A stretch of DNA of 64,000 bases, from assembly GCA_963724625.1 (NCBI GenBank), contig CAVRVO010000013.1, forward strand, positions 558,001-622,000. Direction: 5' to 3'. Numbering within the stretch: the stretch's first letter is position 1; every line of letters starts with the position of its first letter. This document shows, piece after piece, positions 8,609 to 19,091 of the stretch. Below the pieces are notes generated by a model. The model was given only the letters and a program-made list of their open reading frames with translations. It made no database searches and was not told where the DNA came from. This stretch comes from DATBVX01 sp963724625. Lineage in GTDB: Bacteria > Pseudomonadota > Gammaproteobacteria > Steroidobacterales > Steroidobacteraceae. The position numbers and the translations under genes are program-made.

Positions 8609-9436
8609 ATGAACGAACAGCTTGCGACCATCGACCACGCCAAGAACACCATCCTCGACCTCGTCATCCGCTTCGGCCCCAAGCTCCTGGCGGCGCTCCT
8701 GGTGCTCACAGTCGGGGTGCTCGTCAGCCGCTGGATTGGCAAGTGGCTCGAGCGGGCGCTGGCGAGGCTCGACCTCGAGCCACCGGTGCGCCTGCTCCTC
8801 ATCCGCATCGTGCGGGTGTTGATCTTCGGCTTGTTCCTGATCATGGCCCTGCAGAACCTCGGCGTGGAGCTTCTGCCGCTCATCGCCGGGCTGGGTGTCG
8901 TGGGCGCGGGCCTCGCCCTGGGCATGCAAGGTGTGCTCGGCAACGCGGCAGCCGGCCTCTCGATCATCTTCACCAAGCCGTTTCGCGTCGGGGAATACAT
9001 TTCCATTGCAGGTGAGGAAGGTCGCGTCGAGGAAATCACGCTCTTCAATACCACGTTGAGTCACGCGGACCTGTCGCTGATCGTGGTTCCCAACCGGAAG
9101 ATTGCGGGTGAAATCCTGCACAATTTCGGCCAGCGGCGTCAGCTTGCAATCACGGTCGGTGTGGCCGGCGATACAGATCTCGGCGCAGCGTTCGCCGCCA
9201 TCGATGAAGTCCTCAAGGCCAATCCCCGCGTGCTACGCGATCCGGCACCACTTATCCAGGCGCGGCTGTCTGAGGGCGCGAGTATCAGCATCGGCGTGAT
9301 GCCCTGGGTCACTGTGCCGGATTACGGTGCGGCGAGCGCTGAGCTGAGCAGGACGCTGATCGATGCCTTCAGGCGCCATGAAATCGCCATGCCGGTACCG
9401 CAACACGACGTGCGCTTGCTCAACAAGATCGCGTGA
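8609..9436 (+). CDS. mscS: Small-conductance mechanosensitive channel, MscS family
   Basis: 275 residues, close to the 286 of E. coli MscS. There are three membrane helices (about residues 22-42, 63-82, 89-120). The third is the glycine/alanine-packed pore helix GLGVVGAGLALGMQGVLGN followed by AAAGLSIIFTKPFRVGEYI, the most diagnostic stretch of the family. The beta domain (GEEGRVEEITLFNTTL) and the alpha/beta C-terminal domain follow. It relieves osmotic down-shock in the inner membrane. A ribosome site (GGAG) precedes ATG 8609. It sits alone functionally, between a VOC protein and a GNAT protein on the same strand. Confidence 0.92.
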   Translation: MNEQLATIDHAKNTILDLVIRFGPKLLAALLVLTVGVLVSRWIGKWLERALARLDLEPPVRLLLIRIVRVLIFGLFLIMALQNLGVELLPLIAGLGVVGAGLALGMQGVLGNAAAGLSIIFTKPFRVGEYISIAGEEGRVEEITLFNTTLSHADLSLIVVPNRKIAGEILHNFGQRRQLAITVGVAGDTDLGAAFAAIDEVLKANPRVLRDPAPLIQARLSEGASISIGVMPWVTVPDYGAASAELSRTLIDAFRRHEIAMPVPQHDVRLLNKIA

Positions 9437-9473
9437 AGCGCCGAAGCTGGGCTGCAATCACCTGGGAAGGGCC

Positions 9474-10076
9474 ATGGATATCGACACGCTGCGAATCGAG
9501 ACCCCGCGTTTGATCCTGCGGCCGACACGCTGGGAAGACTTCGACGCGTGGGCGGCATTTCTCGCCGACGAAGAGGCAACGCGATTCCTGGGTGGCGTGC
9601 AGTCCCGTCCGCTCGCGTGGCGAACGATGATGTGCATGGCCGGAGCATGGCAGCTCCGGCGACCGGCGATGTTCTCGGTAATCGAGAAATCAAGCGGCCG
9701 CTGGGTCGGACGGCTCGGCCCCTGGACACCCGAAGGCTGGCCGGGAACCGAAGTCGGCTGGGGCATCGCGCGCGAATGCTGGGGACGCGGGTATGCCAGC
9801 GAAGGCGCGGCCGCCACGATCGACTGGGCCTTCGACAATCTGGGCTGGACCGAGGTCATCCATACGATCTCGCCGCGCAACCTCGCTTCGCAAGGCGTCG
9901 CGCGCAAACTGGGCTCGAGCAATCGCGGTCCCGGCAAGCTTCCACCGCCATTGGAGAACGAACCCGTGGATGTCTGGGGCCAGACACGTGAGGAGTGGCG
10001 CGCTCGTCGGGGGGCTGAAGGTGTTGCGTCACCTTCGAGGCCCCGTTCTTCCTTGATTACATCGACGGCGCGCTAA
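9474..10076 (+). CDS. GNAT family N-acetyltransferase (RimJ/RimL type)
   Basis: 200 residues from ATG 9474 (GGGAAGG ribosome site). The RimJ/L pattern is clear: LRIETPRLILRPTRWEDFD, the acetyl-CoA loop region VGWGIARECWGRGYASEGAAA, and IHTISPRNLASQGVARKLG. It acetylates an unknown amino group. The conserved domain ends at TREEWRARRG. The remaining 20 or so residues are read out of a stem-loop sequence after a run of six G (10009-10014). With four G, as in the matching inverted copy at 10157-10160, the gene would stop right after RRG, so the true end may be near 10017. Confidence 0.85.
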   Translation: MDIDTLRIETPRLILRPTRWEDFDAWAAFLADEEATRFLGGVQSRPLAWRTMMCMAGAWQLRRPAMFSVIEKSSGRWVGRLGPWTPEGWPGTEVGWGIARECWGRGYASEGAAATIDWAFDNLGWTEVIHTISPRNLASQGVARKLGSSNRGPGKLPPPLENEPVDVWGQTREEWRARRGAEGVASPSRPRSSLITSTAR

Positions 10077-10165
10077 CGTGCAGCGCGGACTACTGTAGCT
10101 ACAGCACCGCAACGTATCCTGCGTGTCGGGCGGCGAAGGTGACGCAACGACCTTCAGCCCCGACG
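10005..10165. repeat. Inverted pair of stem-loops between convergent genes
   Basis: A sequence of about 30 bases at 10005-10037 recurs inverted at 10134-10165 with two small length differences. Each copy can also fold on itself: GAAGGTG and CACCTTC pair around TTGCGT, extended by GGGGC and GCCCC, in the left copy. They flank 96 bases containing the apparent end of the GNAT gene and lie just beyond the glycosylase stop. This fits a bidirectional terminator pair or a small palindromic repetitive element. Confidence 0.6.
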
Positions 10166-10789
10166 TCACGCGAGCAGGCGCTTCGGCCCGCTCACGAATG
10201 GACTGCCGCGCTCGTAGAAGCGCCACACACGATCGGCGTTGCGCGAGAGCCCGATGCGCACGGCCGTCCCGATCGCACGCCGCACGTCACGCGTGGTGCC
10301 TAACCACAGCGGACTGCGTCCGCACAAATCAAGTCCGTTCTGCGCGAAGTCGATCGCCATCGCTTGCGCGAGCCGGCCCGGGCCGCGGGCAAGGTCGAGG
10401 ATCCGCTGCACTCCCCGCAGGCGCTGCATCGTCTCAATGCCCTCGAGTGGCTCGACCGCGCGCAGCAGTACGCCGGCGCCAACGCCGTGCGCTTCACTCG
10501 CCACGTTCAACATGAAGCTGGATCCGTAGGTGAAGTACACGTAGGCATGCCCGCGGCTAAGAAACATGGCGCCGTTGCGGGGTGTACGGCCGCGAAATGC
10601 GTGGCTGGCTGAGTCTCCCGGTGGATAGGCTTCGGTCTCGACGATGCGACCACTGAGTCGACCTGCCCGGCTGTCGTGGACGACGATCTTGCCGACGAGA
10701 TAGCGAGCCATTGCCAGGGTGTCGATCGGAAACTCGGCGCGACGCAAGCGCCGCGGGCGAGATTTGGTCGGGGTTACACTAGCGGTCAA
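10166..10789 (-). CDS. mpg: DNA-3-methyladenine glycosylase (AAG/MPG type)
   Basis: 207 residues. It removes alkylated purines from DNA in base-excision repair. The family's hallmarks are present: VARxLLGK-like MARYLVGKIVVHD, the active-site ETEAYPPGDSASHAFRGRT (catalytic Glu plus the following conserved residues), RNGAMFLSRGHAYVYFTYG (the intercalating tyrosine region), and LARGPGRLAQAM. The start is uncertain: the frame opens at TTG 10789, and no better ATG precedes the conserved region. Single gene, convergent with the GNAT gene. Confidence 0.93.
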   Translation of the reverse strand: MTASVTPTKSRPRRLRRAEFPIDTLAMARYLVGKIVVHDSRAGRLSGRIVETEAYPPGDSASHAFRGRTPRNGAMFLSRGHAYVYFTYGSSFMLNVASEAHGVGAGVLLRAVEPLEGIETMQRLRGVQRILDLARGPGRLAQAMAIDFAQNGLDLCGRSPLWLGTTRDVRRAIGTAVRIGLSRNADRVWRFYERGSPFVSGPKRLLA

Positions 10790-10946
10790 TGCGGGTGAAC
10801 GCGGCGGAAAGATCGCCTGATCTTACCGTGGAAACTCGGCATTAGCCGTGGCCAGCCCCAGGCGTTTCAAGTTGCTGCAACGTGAGCGCTGACCCGTTTT
10901 GCGATCTGAGGGCGTTTACTCGGTGCGACGAACAAGGAGTCACCCC

Positions 10947-11414
10947 ATGCCGTCCGTTTGTAGGATTGCAACTGCCCTGATTTCTGCCACAGCGCTGAAC
11001 GCCGCCTGTGCTGCGGAACAGCCGCCGCCCAGCATCCCGCCGTCCACCCCGTCGGTCGTAACCCCATCGCAGCCGCCGGAGCCAGTACCCGAGGCACCGG
11101 TGACGCCGCCCGTCAAAGGGGAAGCGCCCGCTGACCTCATCGCCAAGCTGCGCGCAGATCTGGCCAAGCAGGCGGGCGACAGCGCCACTGACGCTGAATT
11201 GATCCGGGCGGAGGCCTTGGTCTGGCCGGATGGAGGCCTGGGCTGCCCGAAGGCTGGAGAGATGTATACCCAGGCCACGGTACCTGGATATTGGATCGAA
11301 TTTGAGCTGGCTTCGCGTGTGTATTCGTACCACGCGACCGAGAAGGGATTCTTCAAACTCTGTCCGACCGCGTCGCCGCAGCCGTTACGCTCAGTGACCC
11401 CGGAGCGTCGCTGA
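10947..11414 (+). CDS. Secreted small protein of unknown function
   Basis: 155 residues from ATG 10947 with a perfect AAGGAG site 7 bases upstream. A signal peptide (residues 1-22, ALNAACAAEQ) is followed by a proline-rich linker of about 35 residues. The C-terminal domain has the pattern LVWPDGGLGCPKAGEMYTQA, then VPGYWIEFELASRVYSYHAT, and a final cysteine (FKLCP) that could pair with the first. I recognise this W-P-D-G-x-L-G-C-P / Y-T-Q-A / Y-x-Y-H pattern as a recurrent uncharacterised domain of exported proteins, without a known function. It is followed by a strong hairpin. Confidence 0.75.
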   Translation: MPSVCRIATALISATALNAACAAEQPPPSIPPSTPSVVTPSQPPEPVPEAPVTPPVKGEAPADLIAKLRADLAKQAGDSATDAELIRAEALVWPDGGLGCPKAGEMYTQATVPGYWIEFELASRVYSYHATEKGFFKLCPTASPQPLRSVTPERR

Positions 11415-11421
11415 TCCGCTG

Positions 11422-11457
11422 CCCTGCCCGCGCGCCACAGTCGGCGCGCAGGCAGGG
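11422..11457. terminator. Strong bidirectional hairpin between convergent genes
   Basis: CCCTGCC-C-GCGCGCC pairs with GGCGCGC-A-GGCAGGG (14 bp with one mismatch) around ACAGTC. It lies 8 bases after the secreted-protein stop and 18 bases before the subtilase stop. A G/C stem without a T run would act on either strand. Confidence 0.6.
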
Positions 11458-11474
11458 ATACGTGACGCCTACCT

Positions 11475-14400
11475 TCAGTGCTTCTTGGGCTTCAGCTTGA
11501 CGCTGATCGTTTCCGCTTCCTTATCCTTGTGCGCATCCCGATAGAGGAGCAGCAACCCGGTCTGTGACGGCGAAGCCACGTCACCGCCAGGCACATCATC
11601 CACGGTCAACACGGCGTTGCCCGAAGCGGGTACTCCTGCGCCCGGCACCCCGGTCGCGAAGAAACGCGGCGTATCGAATTGATACGTCATGTTCTCTACC
11701 GCGTCCGTCAGGTTGCCCGTGAAGTAGTTGTCAAATGCGAACACGCTGAACGTGAACTGCGTGGACAGTGAAAGACCAAGGGCAGCCAGCGGCGCCGTCA
11801 TGATCACGTTGGCGGAATTGAGGTCCGCATCGTTGAAGAAAAACGTTGTCGCTGTCCCCGCGGCGATGTTGAACACACTGACCACATTCTGGCCCGTCAC
11901 ACCGAACCCGCTGAGCTCACTGTTGAACACGACAAAGTCGAATTCCCCGTCGTTGTTGCTATCGATGTAGATATCGAACTCCGCCGGATAATTCGGATGT
12001 GCTCGTTGACCGAAGGTGTTGATGCCGAATTGCACTCCAAGTGCCCCTCCTCCGATGTCCACCGCACGCACGCCGACGGACGCGAGATCGATGACGGCAA
12101 AGTCGTCGCCGGCTTGTGGCAAGTCCTTCTTCGGTATCTTTGCGCTGGTGCCTGTCAGCGAGAAGACGTCCACACGGCCCGGCAAAACAGCACTCGCATT
12201 CTGCAGGGTGAGCAATCCGACATCATCGCCAATCAACGTCACCTGCTTGTTGACGGCACGGTCCTCCGCTGCACGGTGCGGCAATACCTGCCAGGCAAGG
12301 TGAATGTTGTCGCGGTCATCGGAGATATTGACGTAGCCGTCAAATTCAAGACCGTCGAGCCGCGCTCCGTTGCCGCCCTGCTGTCCACCGTTCAAGTTCC
12401 ATGTCGGAAGCTTGCTCGGATCGACCGTCAGCCAGATGTCAAAGTCCGCGCTGCCCTTCCCGGGCACAGTGATCGTCGGTGGCGCTTGAAGGGTTACTGC
12501 GCCACTAGCCGCATCACTGGCGTAACGGAACGACGGCGCAATGTTATAGGTCCGCGCGGAGCTGCTGTAGTTATGAACTACCACGCGCCGTTTGAGGGTC
12601 GCCGGGTCCGATGAGGCGAAGTAGCTGAACGAAACGCTGCCCGTGTTGTTTTTGGCCTCCCACGCAGCAGTCGTGCTCTTTAGTGCGGCGTCGACGCGAA
12701 CCTCGCCACCACCGATCCTCGTGATCGGAGCCAGCACGCCCGGCAGAGTTGCCGGGTTGGTATAGATCTGCGTGTCCGCTGTATTCATCAGCAGCGACTT
12801 GAGAGCCGATACCGAGCGCTTGGGGTATGCCTGCACCAGGATTGCGGCAGAGCCGGCTACCATAGGGGTCGCACCCGATGTGCCGCCAAACGCTTCCTCG
12901 CCCGTGCCGCTGCCGACGATGGCAGACACCGATGCACCCGGTGCGCCGATATCCGGCTTGATCGCGTTGTCGCTGTAACTCGGACCGCGCGATGACGAGC
13001 CGACCATGCTGCCAATGAGCGCGACTGTGACGGCAGGGCTGATCGAAACATTTACCGGCGCGGCGATATTCGCCCTGATCGTGTTCGCCAGACTCTGTTG
13101 GATCACCAGGGTCGGCTTGCAGGTGCCGTCGGGTGTTGCCGGGCATTCGCCCCCGTTGGAAAAGCTGACGGCATCGCCTGCAGCGACGAGGCCAATCAGG
13201 ACACCGACAGCGCCTGCGTCACTTGCTCCGCGAACCTTTTCGCTGATGTTGCAGGAACCCCGGTCGATCAAGGCGATCTTTCCCGCCGGATCAGACGAAT
13301 AAGTATCCCCCAACGTGGCGACACAACCTCGTCCCACGAAGACGACATCGCCGGTCACGCCATTGCCAATGGGCGCGAAATCGAGTGTGGCTGTATTTGG
13401 ATACGTATTGGCAATCGCTGCCGGCAAATTCACGACGAGTGGAATACCCACGGCCGTCGGTACTTGCGTCTGCGCGACGCTGATCACTTCGGGTGTCGTA
13501 GATACCGAACTGACGATGTATGGGCGATCCGCGGCATTGCCCGCGGCAGCCACGACCACGACGCCCGCGCGCACTGCGTTTGCAGCCGCTTCGCTGGTGG
13601 AGTTTTCTCGCTGCCCGTAGTTGGCGCCCAGCGACATGTTGACCACATCAACGGCGTCGTCCATGCAGCCGTCGCCGTTGGGGTCGAGCACATAGTCGAG
13701 CGCCTTCAGGATTGCGACGCCGTTGCAGGCAGTGGAAACGGCACTGCAGACTTTCACGGCGAGCAGGCTCGTCCCGGGCGCTACGCCGACGTGCGTGCCA
13801 TCCAGACTCTTGCCTCCGATGATGTCCGCCACGTGCGTGCCGTGACCGTTGAAGTCGATCGGGTCTGGATCCTCAGTGCGACAATCCACGTTCGGGGGAC
13901 AGTTCGGCCACGTTTCGCCGACGAAGTCGAAGCCCTCGATCACCTTTGCGGTGGGAAACAACCCATCGCGGGTGGTGTTCTTTGAATCGCTGGGATCCGA
14001 TCCGTACGCGGCAAGGTACGCCGGCTCCGTGCCGGCTCCGCCGAGATTGCGGTGCGTGTAGTCGATGCCGGTGTCCAGCACGGCAACCTTGACTCCGAAT
14101 CCGTCGAGTCCGACGGCTTGCGCTGCTGAGGCTCCAATGTAGGGCACGGTCGTGCTCAGAGAGAGCCGGAATTCACCCGGGGGTTGAACTGTCACCACAC
14201 CCGGCAGCGAAGCTATTTGCGCCAGCTTGGAAGCATCCACGCGCATGATCGCGGCGTTGTAAGCAATCCGGACGCGGCCGATTTCCTGGCCGCCAAGGGC
14301 GACGATCTTGCTCACCACGGCATCTTGATGCTGTCGAACCATCGCGGAATGACCGACCTGTTGCGGGCGGCGAGTACGCCGCCGACGCGGCGCGAATCCG

Positions 14401-14641
14401 GCCCGTTCGCCACCGCAAGAGGCGGATCGGAAAGCTGCACGACAATCTCAACCAATCCAGAGGTCGGAAACTGCGACCGATCGAATCGCGGGCGTGCTTG
14501 AGTTTGGGCATTGCTCACCGCGAGTCTGGACGCATCCACGATGTCGATTCCCGGGCTTGCTGCGGCGCCGATCATTGGAGATGCCAGCCCAGCGCCGACA
14601 ATCATTGATCCCAGGAATATCCCGATTGAATTCTTCTTCAT
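11475..14641 (-). CDS. Subtilisin-like serine protease (S8) with PA domain, exported; one frameshift near 14345
   Basis: About 1055 residues when one missing base near 14343-14347 is restored. The 5' frame starts at ATG 14641 (GAGGGA site) with a signal peptide and propeptide (inhibitor I9-like) and breaks at RNRSVIP. The main frame resumes VRQHQDAVVSKIVALGGQEIG. The catalytic triad is visible: Asp in VAVLDTGIDYTH, His in NGHGTHVADIIGG, Ser in FGGTSGATPMVAGSAAIL. A protease-associated insert (GKIALIDRGSCNISEKVRGA) sits between His and Ser. The roughly 400-residue C-terminal region is beta-rich, with calcium-type stretches (YIDSNNDGEFDFVVFNSELS), and ends in a basic tail rather than a sorting signal. 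It is likely secreted or surface-bound for protein degradation. Confidence 0.88.
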
Positions 14642-14886
14642 GATTTCCCTCACCCCAAAGTTCGAGTTCTTCGGACATCCTCAGCCCCCGTGCGATTCGT
14701 GTCGCAGCCCACGCTTGTGGAACTGGGACCAACGACTCAACCGCGGGACAGACCAGCTCTGGGCTGGTTCGGATGACTGTTCTGTGGGACGAGACGCTAC
14801 GCTTCGCAGTGTGTCAATTCAATCCCTGCGGCGCCCACCGCGCGGCGAGGCTTGAACATAATACAAGCGTTGTTCAGCCACCGACA

Positions 14887-17415
14887 TCAGAAGCCGACGC
14901 GCCCCTGGATGCCGTAACGAACTTCGCCTTCGTTCGGTACGCAATAGAACGAGCTCGACACACCACGCAGATCCTGGATCTCGACGCAGTACTTCTCGCC
15001 GGTCAGGTTGTTTCCAAACAGCGCGACTTCGTACTGCCGATTCGCGCCGAATTCAAAGCCAATGCGAGCATTGACTTCGTTGCGATCGGTGTACTCGTCG
15101 ATCGGCACCTGCGGGCTGTACTTCACCTTCGAGGTGCTTTGATAGCGGTAGTCCACGTGCAGGCTGAGATTGCTCGCGGCCAGTGCGATGGTCTTGGAAA
15201 TTGCCGCGGTGGCAGTGAGGTCCGGCGACAACGGCAGCTCATGTCCCTTCTGGAAGTCACCTTGTCCGAGGTCGAAGTCGATGCCGGTGACATCGGTGAG
15301 CTCCGTGTCCAGCCACCCGATGTCGGCTGACAGCATCCAACCCTCTGCCGGTACCCAGTTCGTTTCCAACTCCGCGCCCTTGAGGTGCGATTCGGGCAGG
15401 TTGAAGAACTCCGGCCCCTGCACGCCAACGTTGAACACCTGCTGATCCTTCCAGATGTAGTAGAACACGGCCGCGTTCACCAGCAGCGAACGATCGAGGA
15501 GCGTGGACTTCATGCCGACCTCGAACGCATCGAGCGTCTCAGGGTCGAGCGGACGCTGCGGAAACGGCGTGTCGTCCGTGTGCAGGAATTCCATGTCGAA
15601 CTTGCCTGACTTGAAGCCGCGCGAATAACTCCCGTAGAACATCACGTCGTCGCTCGCGTGGAACTGCACGCCGAGCTTGCCGCCAACCTCGTCGTTGCTC
15701 AGATCCTCACGCGAGGTGTTGGTATCGGCGCAGTGAACGAATGGGATGTAGGTTGGATCGGTCTTGGGCACGCAGTTCGGCAGTCCGGCAGCTAGCTCGC
15801 GAATCGCTGACTCGCCGATATAAATCGACGGATCCCAGTCGAGTGGCTTGATGAAGGCGCCCGCGTAATAGGAGGGATTCGACTTCTTGTCGTGCGTATA
15901 GCGCAGACCCACCGTGAGTCCCCAGGCCGGCGCAAACTCCCAGTCGATCTGACCGTAGGCCGAGGCGCTGCGATCCACGAGGTCCGAGATGCTGAAGGAC
16001 ACCGTATTTCCGTACGGGTTCGGGATCACGTCGAACAGGCTGGGCGGGGTGATACCGGCCGCTGACGGATGTGCGCCGGGGAAACCGTTATCGCCGAAGC
16101 GGATGTCCTGCGCGAGGGTCGCGTCCTCCTTCAGGTAGTAAAGGCCGGCAATCCAGCGCAGCTTTGCGTCGTTGTCGTTCGAGGCGAGACGCAACTCGCC
16201 GGTGTATTGCTTGTATTCCTGGTCCATGTCGATGATGAGGACGTCGTGCGTCACGCCTGGCGTTCCGGCACCCTGCACGTTGCCATCACCGGTGTTGTCC
16301 TCCTCGTAGAAGCCGTGCGTCTTGTCGTAGGATCCGATGAAGGTGAGCGTCGATCCGCCGAGGTCGTGATTCAGCTTGACGTAGCCGCCGTCGACATCGA
16401 GATCGCCACGCTGCGAGCCGCCGTTCCAGACGTCCTGCCAGCCCTGTGTCAGTCGATCGAAACCCTCGATGTTCACCGTCGGAATGTTTCCGATCGTGTT
16501 GAGATTCCCGTGCTTCCAATCGATGTTGTCCGAGTAGCCGGATGGCGGGATCGTGTCGTTGATGCGCAGTGGTGGATTGTCGACGATAGCTCCCGCCATC
16601 TTCTGCGGCTGAGCCTCGTCTCGCGCCCGCGCGGAATGCAGACTGACGGTCAGGCGCGTGGCTTCGGATGGCTCCCAGGCCAGTGTGGCTCGTCCTGAGT
16701 AGCGTTCCTCGTCCCCGTAGTGGTTATCGCCCGTATCCAGGTTCTCCCAGATGCCATCGCGCGAGTGATACAGGCCGGCGAGCCGGATTGCAGCGGTTGG
16801 GCCGGTCGGAATCGTCACCCCGCCCTCAACCTCCGCGAGATTGCTGTTGCCATACGTGAGGAGCGCGTCGCCATCCACGCTGTCCGCACCTACTACCGGG
16901 GCCTTGGTGATGTAGTTGACCGCACCGCCCGTGGTATTTCGCCCGAATAGACTGTTCTGCGGCCCGCGCAGTACCTCGACGCGCTCCATGTCGAAGAGCG
17001 CGAGCGTGCTCATGTAAGAGGAATTCATCGTCACCTCGTCCATGTACGTACCCACTGACGAGGGCGCGTTGCCGAAGAACTCGTTGGTGCCGACACCGCG
17101 GATCACGATGTGCTGACTCATGGCGTTTTGCACCACCACGTTGAGATTCGGCGCCAGTTTGGTGACGTCGGTGATCTGGTTGATACCGGCGTTGGCGAGC
17201 GTCTCGCCGCTGTAGGCTTGCATGGCAATCGGCACGTTCTGGACATTCTCAGCGCGTTTCTGTGCGGTCACGATGACCTCTTCGAGCGTGCCCTGACTGC
17301 GCGCTGACTCCTGCGCGATCGCTGAACCTGCTGCCAGCACGGCTAGTGCGTACCCAAGCAGCAGGGCCAGAATCCTGGCGGTCAGATGCATCCGCATATC
17401 TGAAGCGCGTTTCAT
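14887..17415 (-). CDS. TonB-dependent outer-membrane receptor
   Basis: 842 residues. Signal peptide to about residue 34, then the plug opening GTLEEVIVTAQKRAENVQNV at about 43-62, where EEVIVTA is the TonB-box-like/plug start. PLUG landmarks follow (VIRGVGTNEFFG, ERVEVLRGPQNSLFGRNTTGGAVNYIT), then a 22-strand barrel and a C-terminal aromatic residue (RVGF). The receptor class with the LEEVIVTAQKR start takes up diverse organic substrates in sphingomonads and Steroidobacter-like bacteria. No siderophore genes lie nearby, so an organic substrate is likely. The start has a GAGGGGGAA site. Confidence 0.93.
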   Translation of the reverse strand: MKRASDMRMHLTARILALLLGYALAVLAAGSAIAQESARSQGTLEEVIVTAQKRAENVQNVPIAMQAYSGETLANAGINQITDVTKLAPNLNVVVQNAMSQHIVIRGVGTNEFFGNAPSSVGTYMDEVTMNSSYMSTLALFDMERVEVLRGPQNSLFGRNTTGGAVNYITKAPVVGADSVDGDALLTYGNSNLAEVEGGVTIPTGPTAAIRLAGLYHSRDGIWENLDTGDNHYGDEERYSGRATLAWEPSEATRLTVSLHSARARDEAQPQKMAGAIVDNPPLRINDTIPPSGYSDNIDWKHGNLNTIGNIPTVNIEGFDRLTQGWQDVWNGGSQRGDLDVDGGYVKLNHDLGGSTLTFIGSYDKTHGFYEEDNTGDGNVQGAGTPGVTHDVLIIDMDQEYKQYTGELRLASNDNDAKLRWIAGLYYLKEDATLAQDIRFGDNGFPGAHPSAAGITPPSLFDVIPNPYGNTVSFSISDLVDRSASAYGQIDWEFAPAWGLTVGLRYTHDKKSNPSYYAGAFIKPLDWDPSIYIGESAIRELAAGLPNCVPKTDPTYIPFVHCADTNTSREDLSNDEVGGKLGVQFHASDDVMFYGSYSRGFKSGKFDMEFLHTDDTPFPQRPLDPETLDAFEVGMKSTLLDRSLLVNAAVFYYIWKDQQVFNVGVQGPEFFNLPESHLKGAELETNWVPAEGWMLSADIGWLDTELTDVTGIDFDLGQGDFQKGHELPLSPDLTATAAISKTIALAASNLSLHVDYRYQSTSKVKYSPQVPIDEYTDRNEVNARIGFEFGANRQYEVALFGNNLTGEKYCVEIQDLRGVSSSFYCVPNEGEVRYGIQGRVGF

Positions 17416-17450
17416 GATTGTTCCCCCTCAGTCACGAGACCATCGGCCCA

Positions 17451-19091
17451 TCACGCCTGCTCCGGCAGCGATGCGGCCGCTCTTTCTACTGACACTTCGA
17501 CCAGAACCGGTTGTATGGACTCAAACGCCGCCGTCAGGGCGCGGTCCAGCTCCGCGGGCTTCTCCACGCGGATCGCTGTGACACCCTGGCTGCTCGCCAG
17601 GCCGCAGAAATCGAGCGCCGGCAACTCGCTCCCCGGCAGTTGCTCGATGCCGAAATGTCGCCCGAATTCGTGGAGCGCTTCGTAGCAGCCGTTTTTGATG
17701 ATGACGAACGTCATCGCCAGGCCGAGTTGAGCTGCGGACCACAAGCCCTGGATCGAGTACATGCTGGAGCCGTCCCCGAGTATGGCAATCACGCGCCTGT
17801 CGGGACGCGCGAGCGCGATGCCGACGGCTGCCGGGAGTCCATGTCCGAGCCCGCCGCTGGCGCAGGTGTAAAACGAGTTCGGCTCGGTGATCGGCAGATA
17901 GTCGTGCATCGGGCTGCGGCTGCTCGGCGCCTCCTCGACGATGATGCTGTCAGCAGGACGCAGTGCCGCGATTTGCTGCAGCAGGTAGCGATCCGTCAGC
18001 GAGTGACGCGGCGCGCGCGGTGCTGGCGTGCGCGGTTCCGGCGCGCGACGCCGGCGGGGTGCAGCGGCTTCGAGCAACGCACGCACGCCATGCTTGAGAT
18101 GAGTCACGATCGACACGCCCGCTGGCGCCCAGGCGGCCATCGCGGGGTCGTCGACGAGTTGCACGAGCTTCGCGCCATCGGGAATGTGCGGGCCGAATCC
18201 CTCCACGTGGTACGTGAAGGCCGGTGCGCCCAGAACCAGGATGAAGTCAAAGCCCTTGAGGCTTTCAACAATGCGCGCTCGATCAGCGGCGAGAAATCCG
18301 GCGAATAGCGGATGATTTTCCGGAAAGCTGTTGCGGCCCGACATCGGACTCACCCACACCGGCGCCTGGTGATGTTGCGCAAGCGCGATGGTCTCGGCCC
18401 ACGCATCGTCGCGTGCGACGCCTGCACCGACCACGATCACTGGCCGGTGTGCGCAGTTGAGCGCTTCCGCCGCAGAGGCGAGCAGTGCCGGATCACCCGA
18501 TACCGTGCGGCTCACCTGGCGCGTGGCGAGGGGTTCGCAGAGTCGATCCCAGTCATCGACTGGAATCGACACGAAAGTCGGACCGCGCGGTGGCTGCATC
18601 GCCGTGTAGTAGGCGCGCGCGATTGCGGCTGGTACGTCCTGCGCCCTCGCCGGCTCGCAGCTCCACTTCACGTAGGGCCTGGGAAATTCGCTGGCCTGCG
18701 AGGCATAAAGGAATGGCTCGAACGGCAGAATGGAGCGCGCCTGCTGGCCGGCGGTGATCACCAGCGGCGTCTGGTTGCGGTACGCCGTGAAGAGGTTGCC
18801 CATCGCGTGGCCGACGCCGGTGGCGGAATGCAGGTTCACCAGTGCCGCGTTGCCGGTTGCCTGGGCGTAGCCATCGGCCATGCCCAGTGCGACTGACTCC
18901 TGCAGGCCGAGGACGTAGCGAAAGTCGGCCGGGAAATTGCGGAACATCGGCAGTTCGGTGGAACCGGGATTGCCGAAGACGGTGGTCAGGTTAAAAGCGC
19001 GCAGCAGGCCAAAAACAGATTCACGCACCGTGACTTGCGATGCGGTCCGTGCATTGCGCTCGGAACCTGTGGTCGCCGCACTGTCGAGCAT
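17451..19091 (-). CDS. Benzoylformate decarboxylase-like thiamine diphosphate enzyme
   Basis: 546 residues from ATG 19091 (an ATG at 19187 is in frame but would sit on the LysR operator). Three TPP-family domains are present. Benzoylformate decarboxylase landmarks are GNPGSTELP (Ser44), Glu65 in LGLQESVALGMADG, His88 in VNLHSATGVGHAMG, and VEEAPSS later. The Mg-TPP motif is GDGSSMYSIQG..IIKNG. These fit MdlC-type decarboxylation of an aryl 2-oxoacid to an aldehyde better than acetolactate synthase, but the substrate needs assay. It is divergent from a LysR gene with an operator between them. Confidence 0.8.
   Translation of the reverse strand: MLDSAATTGSERNARTASQVTVRESVFGLLRAFNLTTVFGNPGSTELPMFRNFPADFRYVLGLQESVALGMADGYAQATGNAALVNLHSATGVGHAMGNLFTAYRNQTPLVITAGQQARSILPFEPFLYASQASEFPRPYVKWSCEPARAQDVPAAIARAYYTAMQPPRGPTFVSIPVDDWDRLCEPLATRQVSRTVSGDPALLASAAEALNCAHRPVIVVGAGVARDDAWAETIALAQHHQAPVWVSPMSGRNSFPENHPLFAGFLAADRARIVESLKGFDFILVLGAPAFTYHVEGFGPHIPDGAKLVQLVDDPAMAAWAPAGVSIVTHLKHGVRALLEAAAPRRRRAPEPRTPAPRAPRHSLTDRYLLQQIAALRPADSIIVEEAPSSRSPMHDYLPITEPNSFYTCASGGLGHGLPAAVGIALARPDRRVIAILGDGSSMYSIQGLWSAAQLGLAMTFVIIKNGCYEALHEFGRHFGIEQLPGSELPALDFCGLASSQGVTAIRVEKPAELDRALTAAFESIQPVLVEVSVERAAASLPEQA

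Noticed and set aside
12571..13146. Open frames opposite or shifted within the subtilase gene
   Set aside because: Shadows of the protease frame; no start signal and no recognisable domain.
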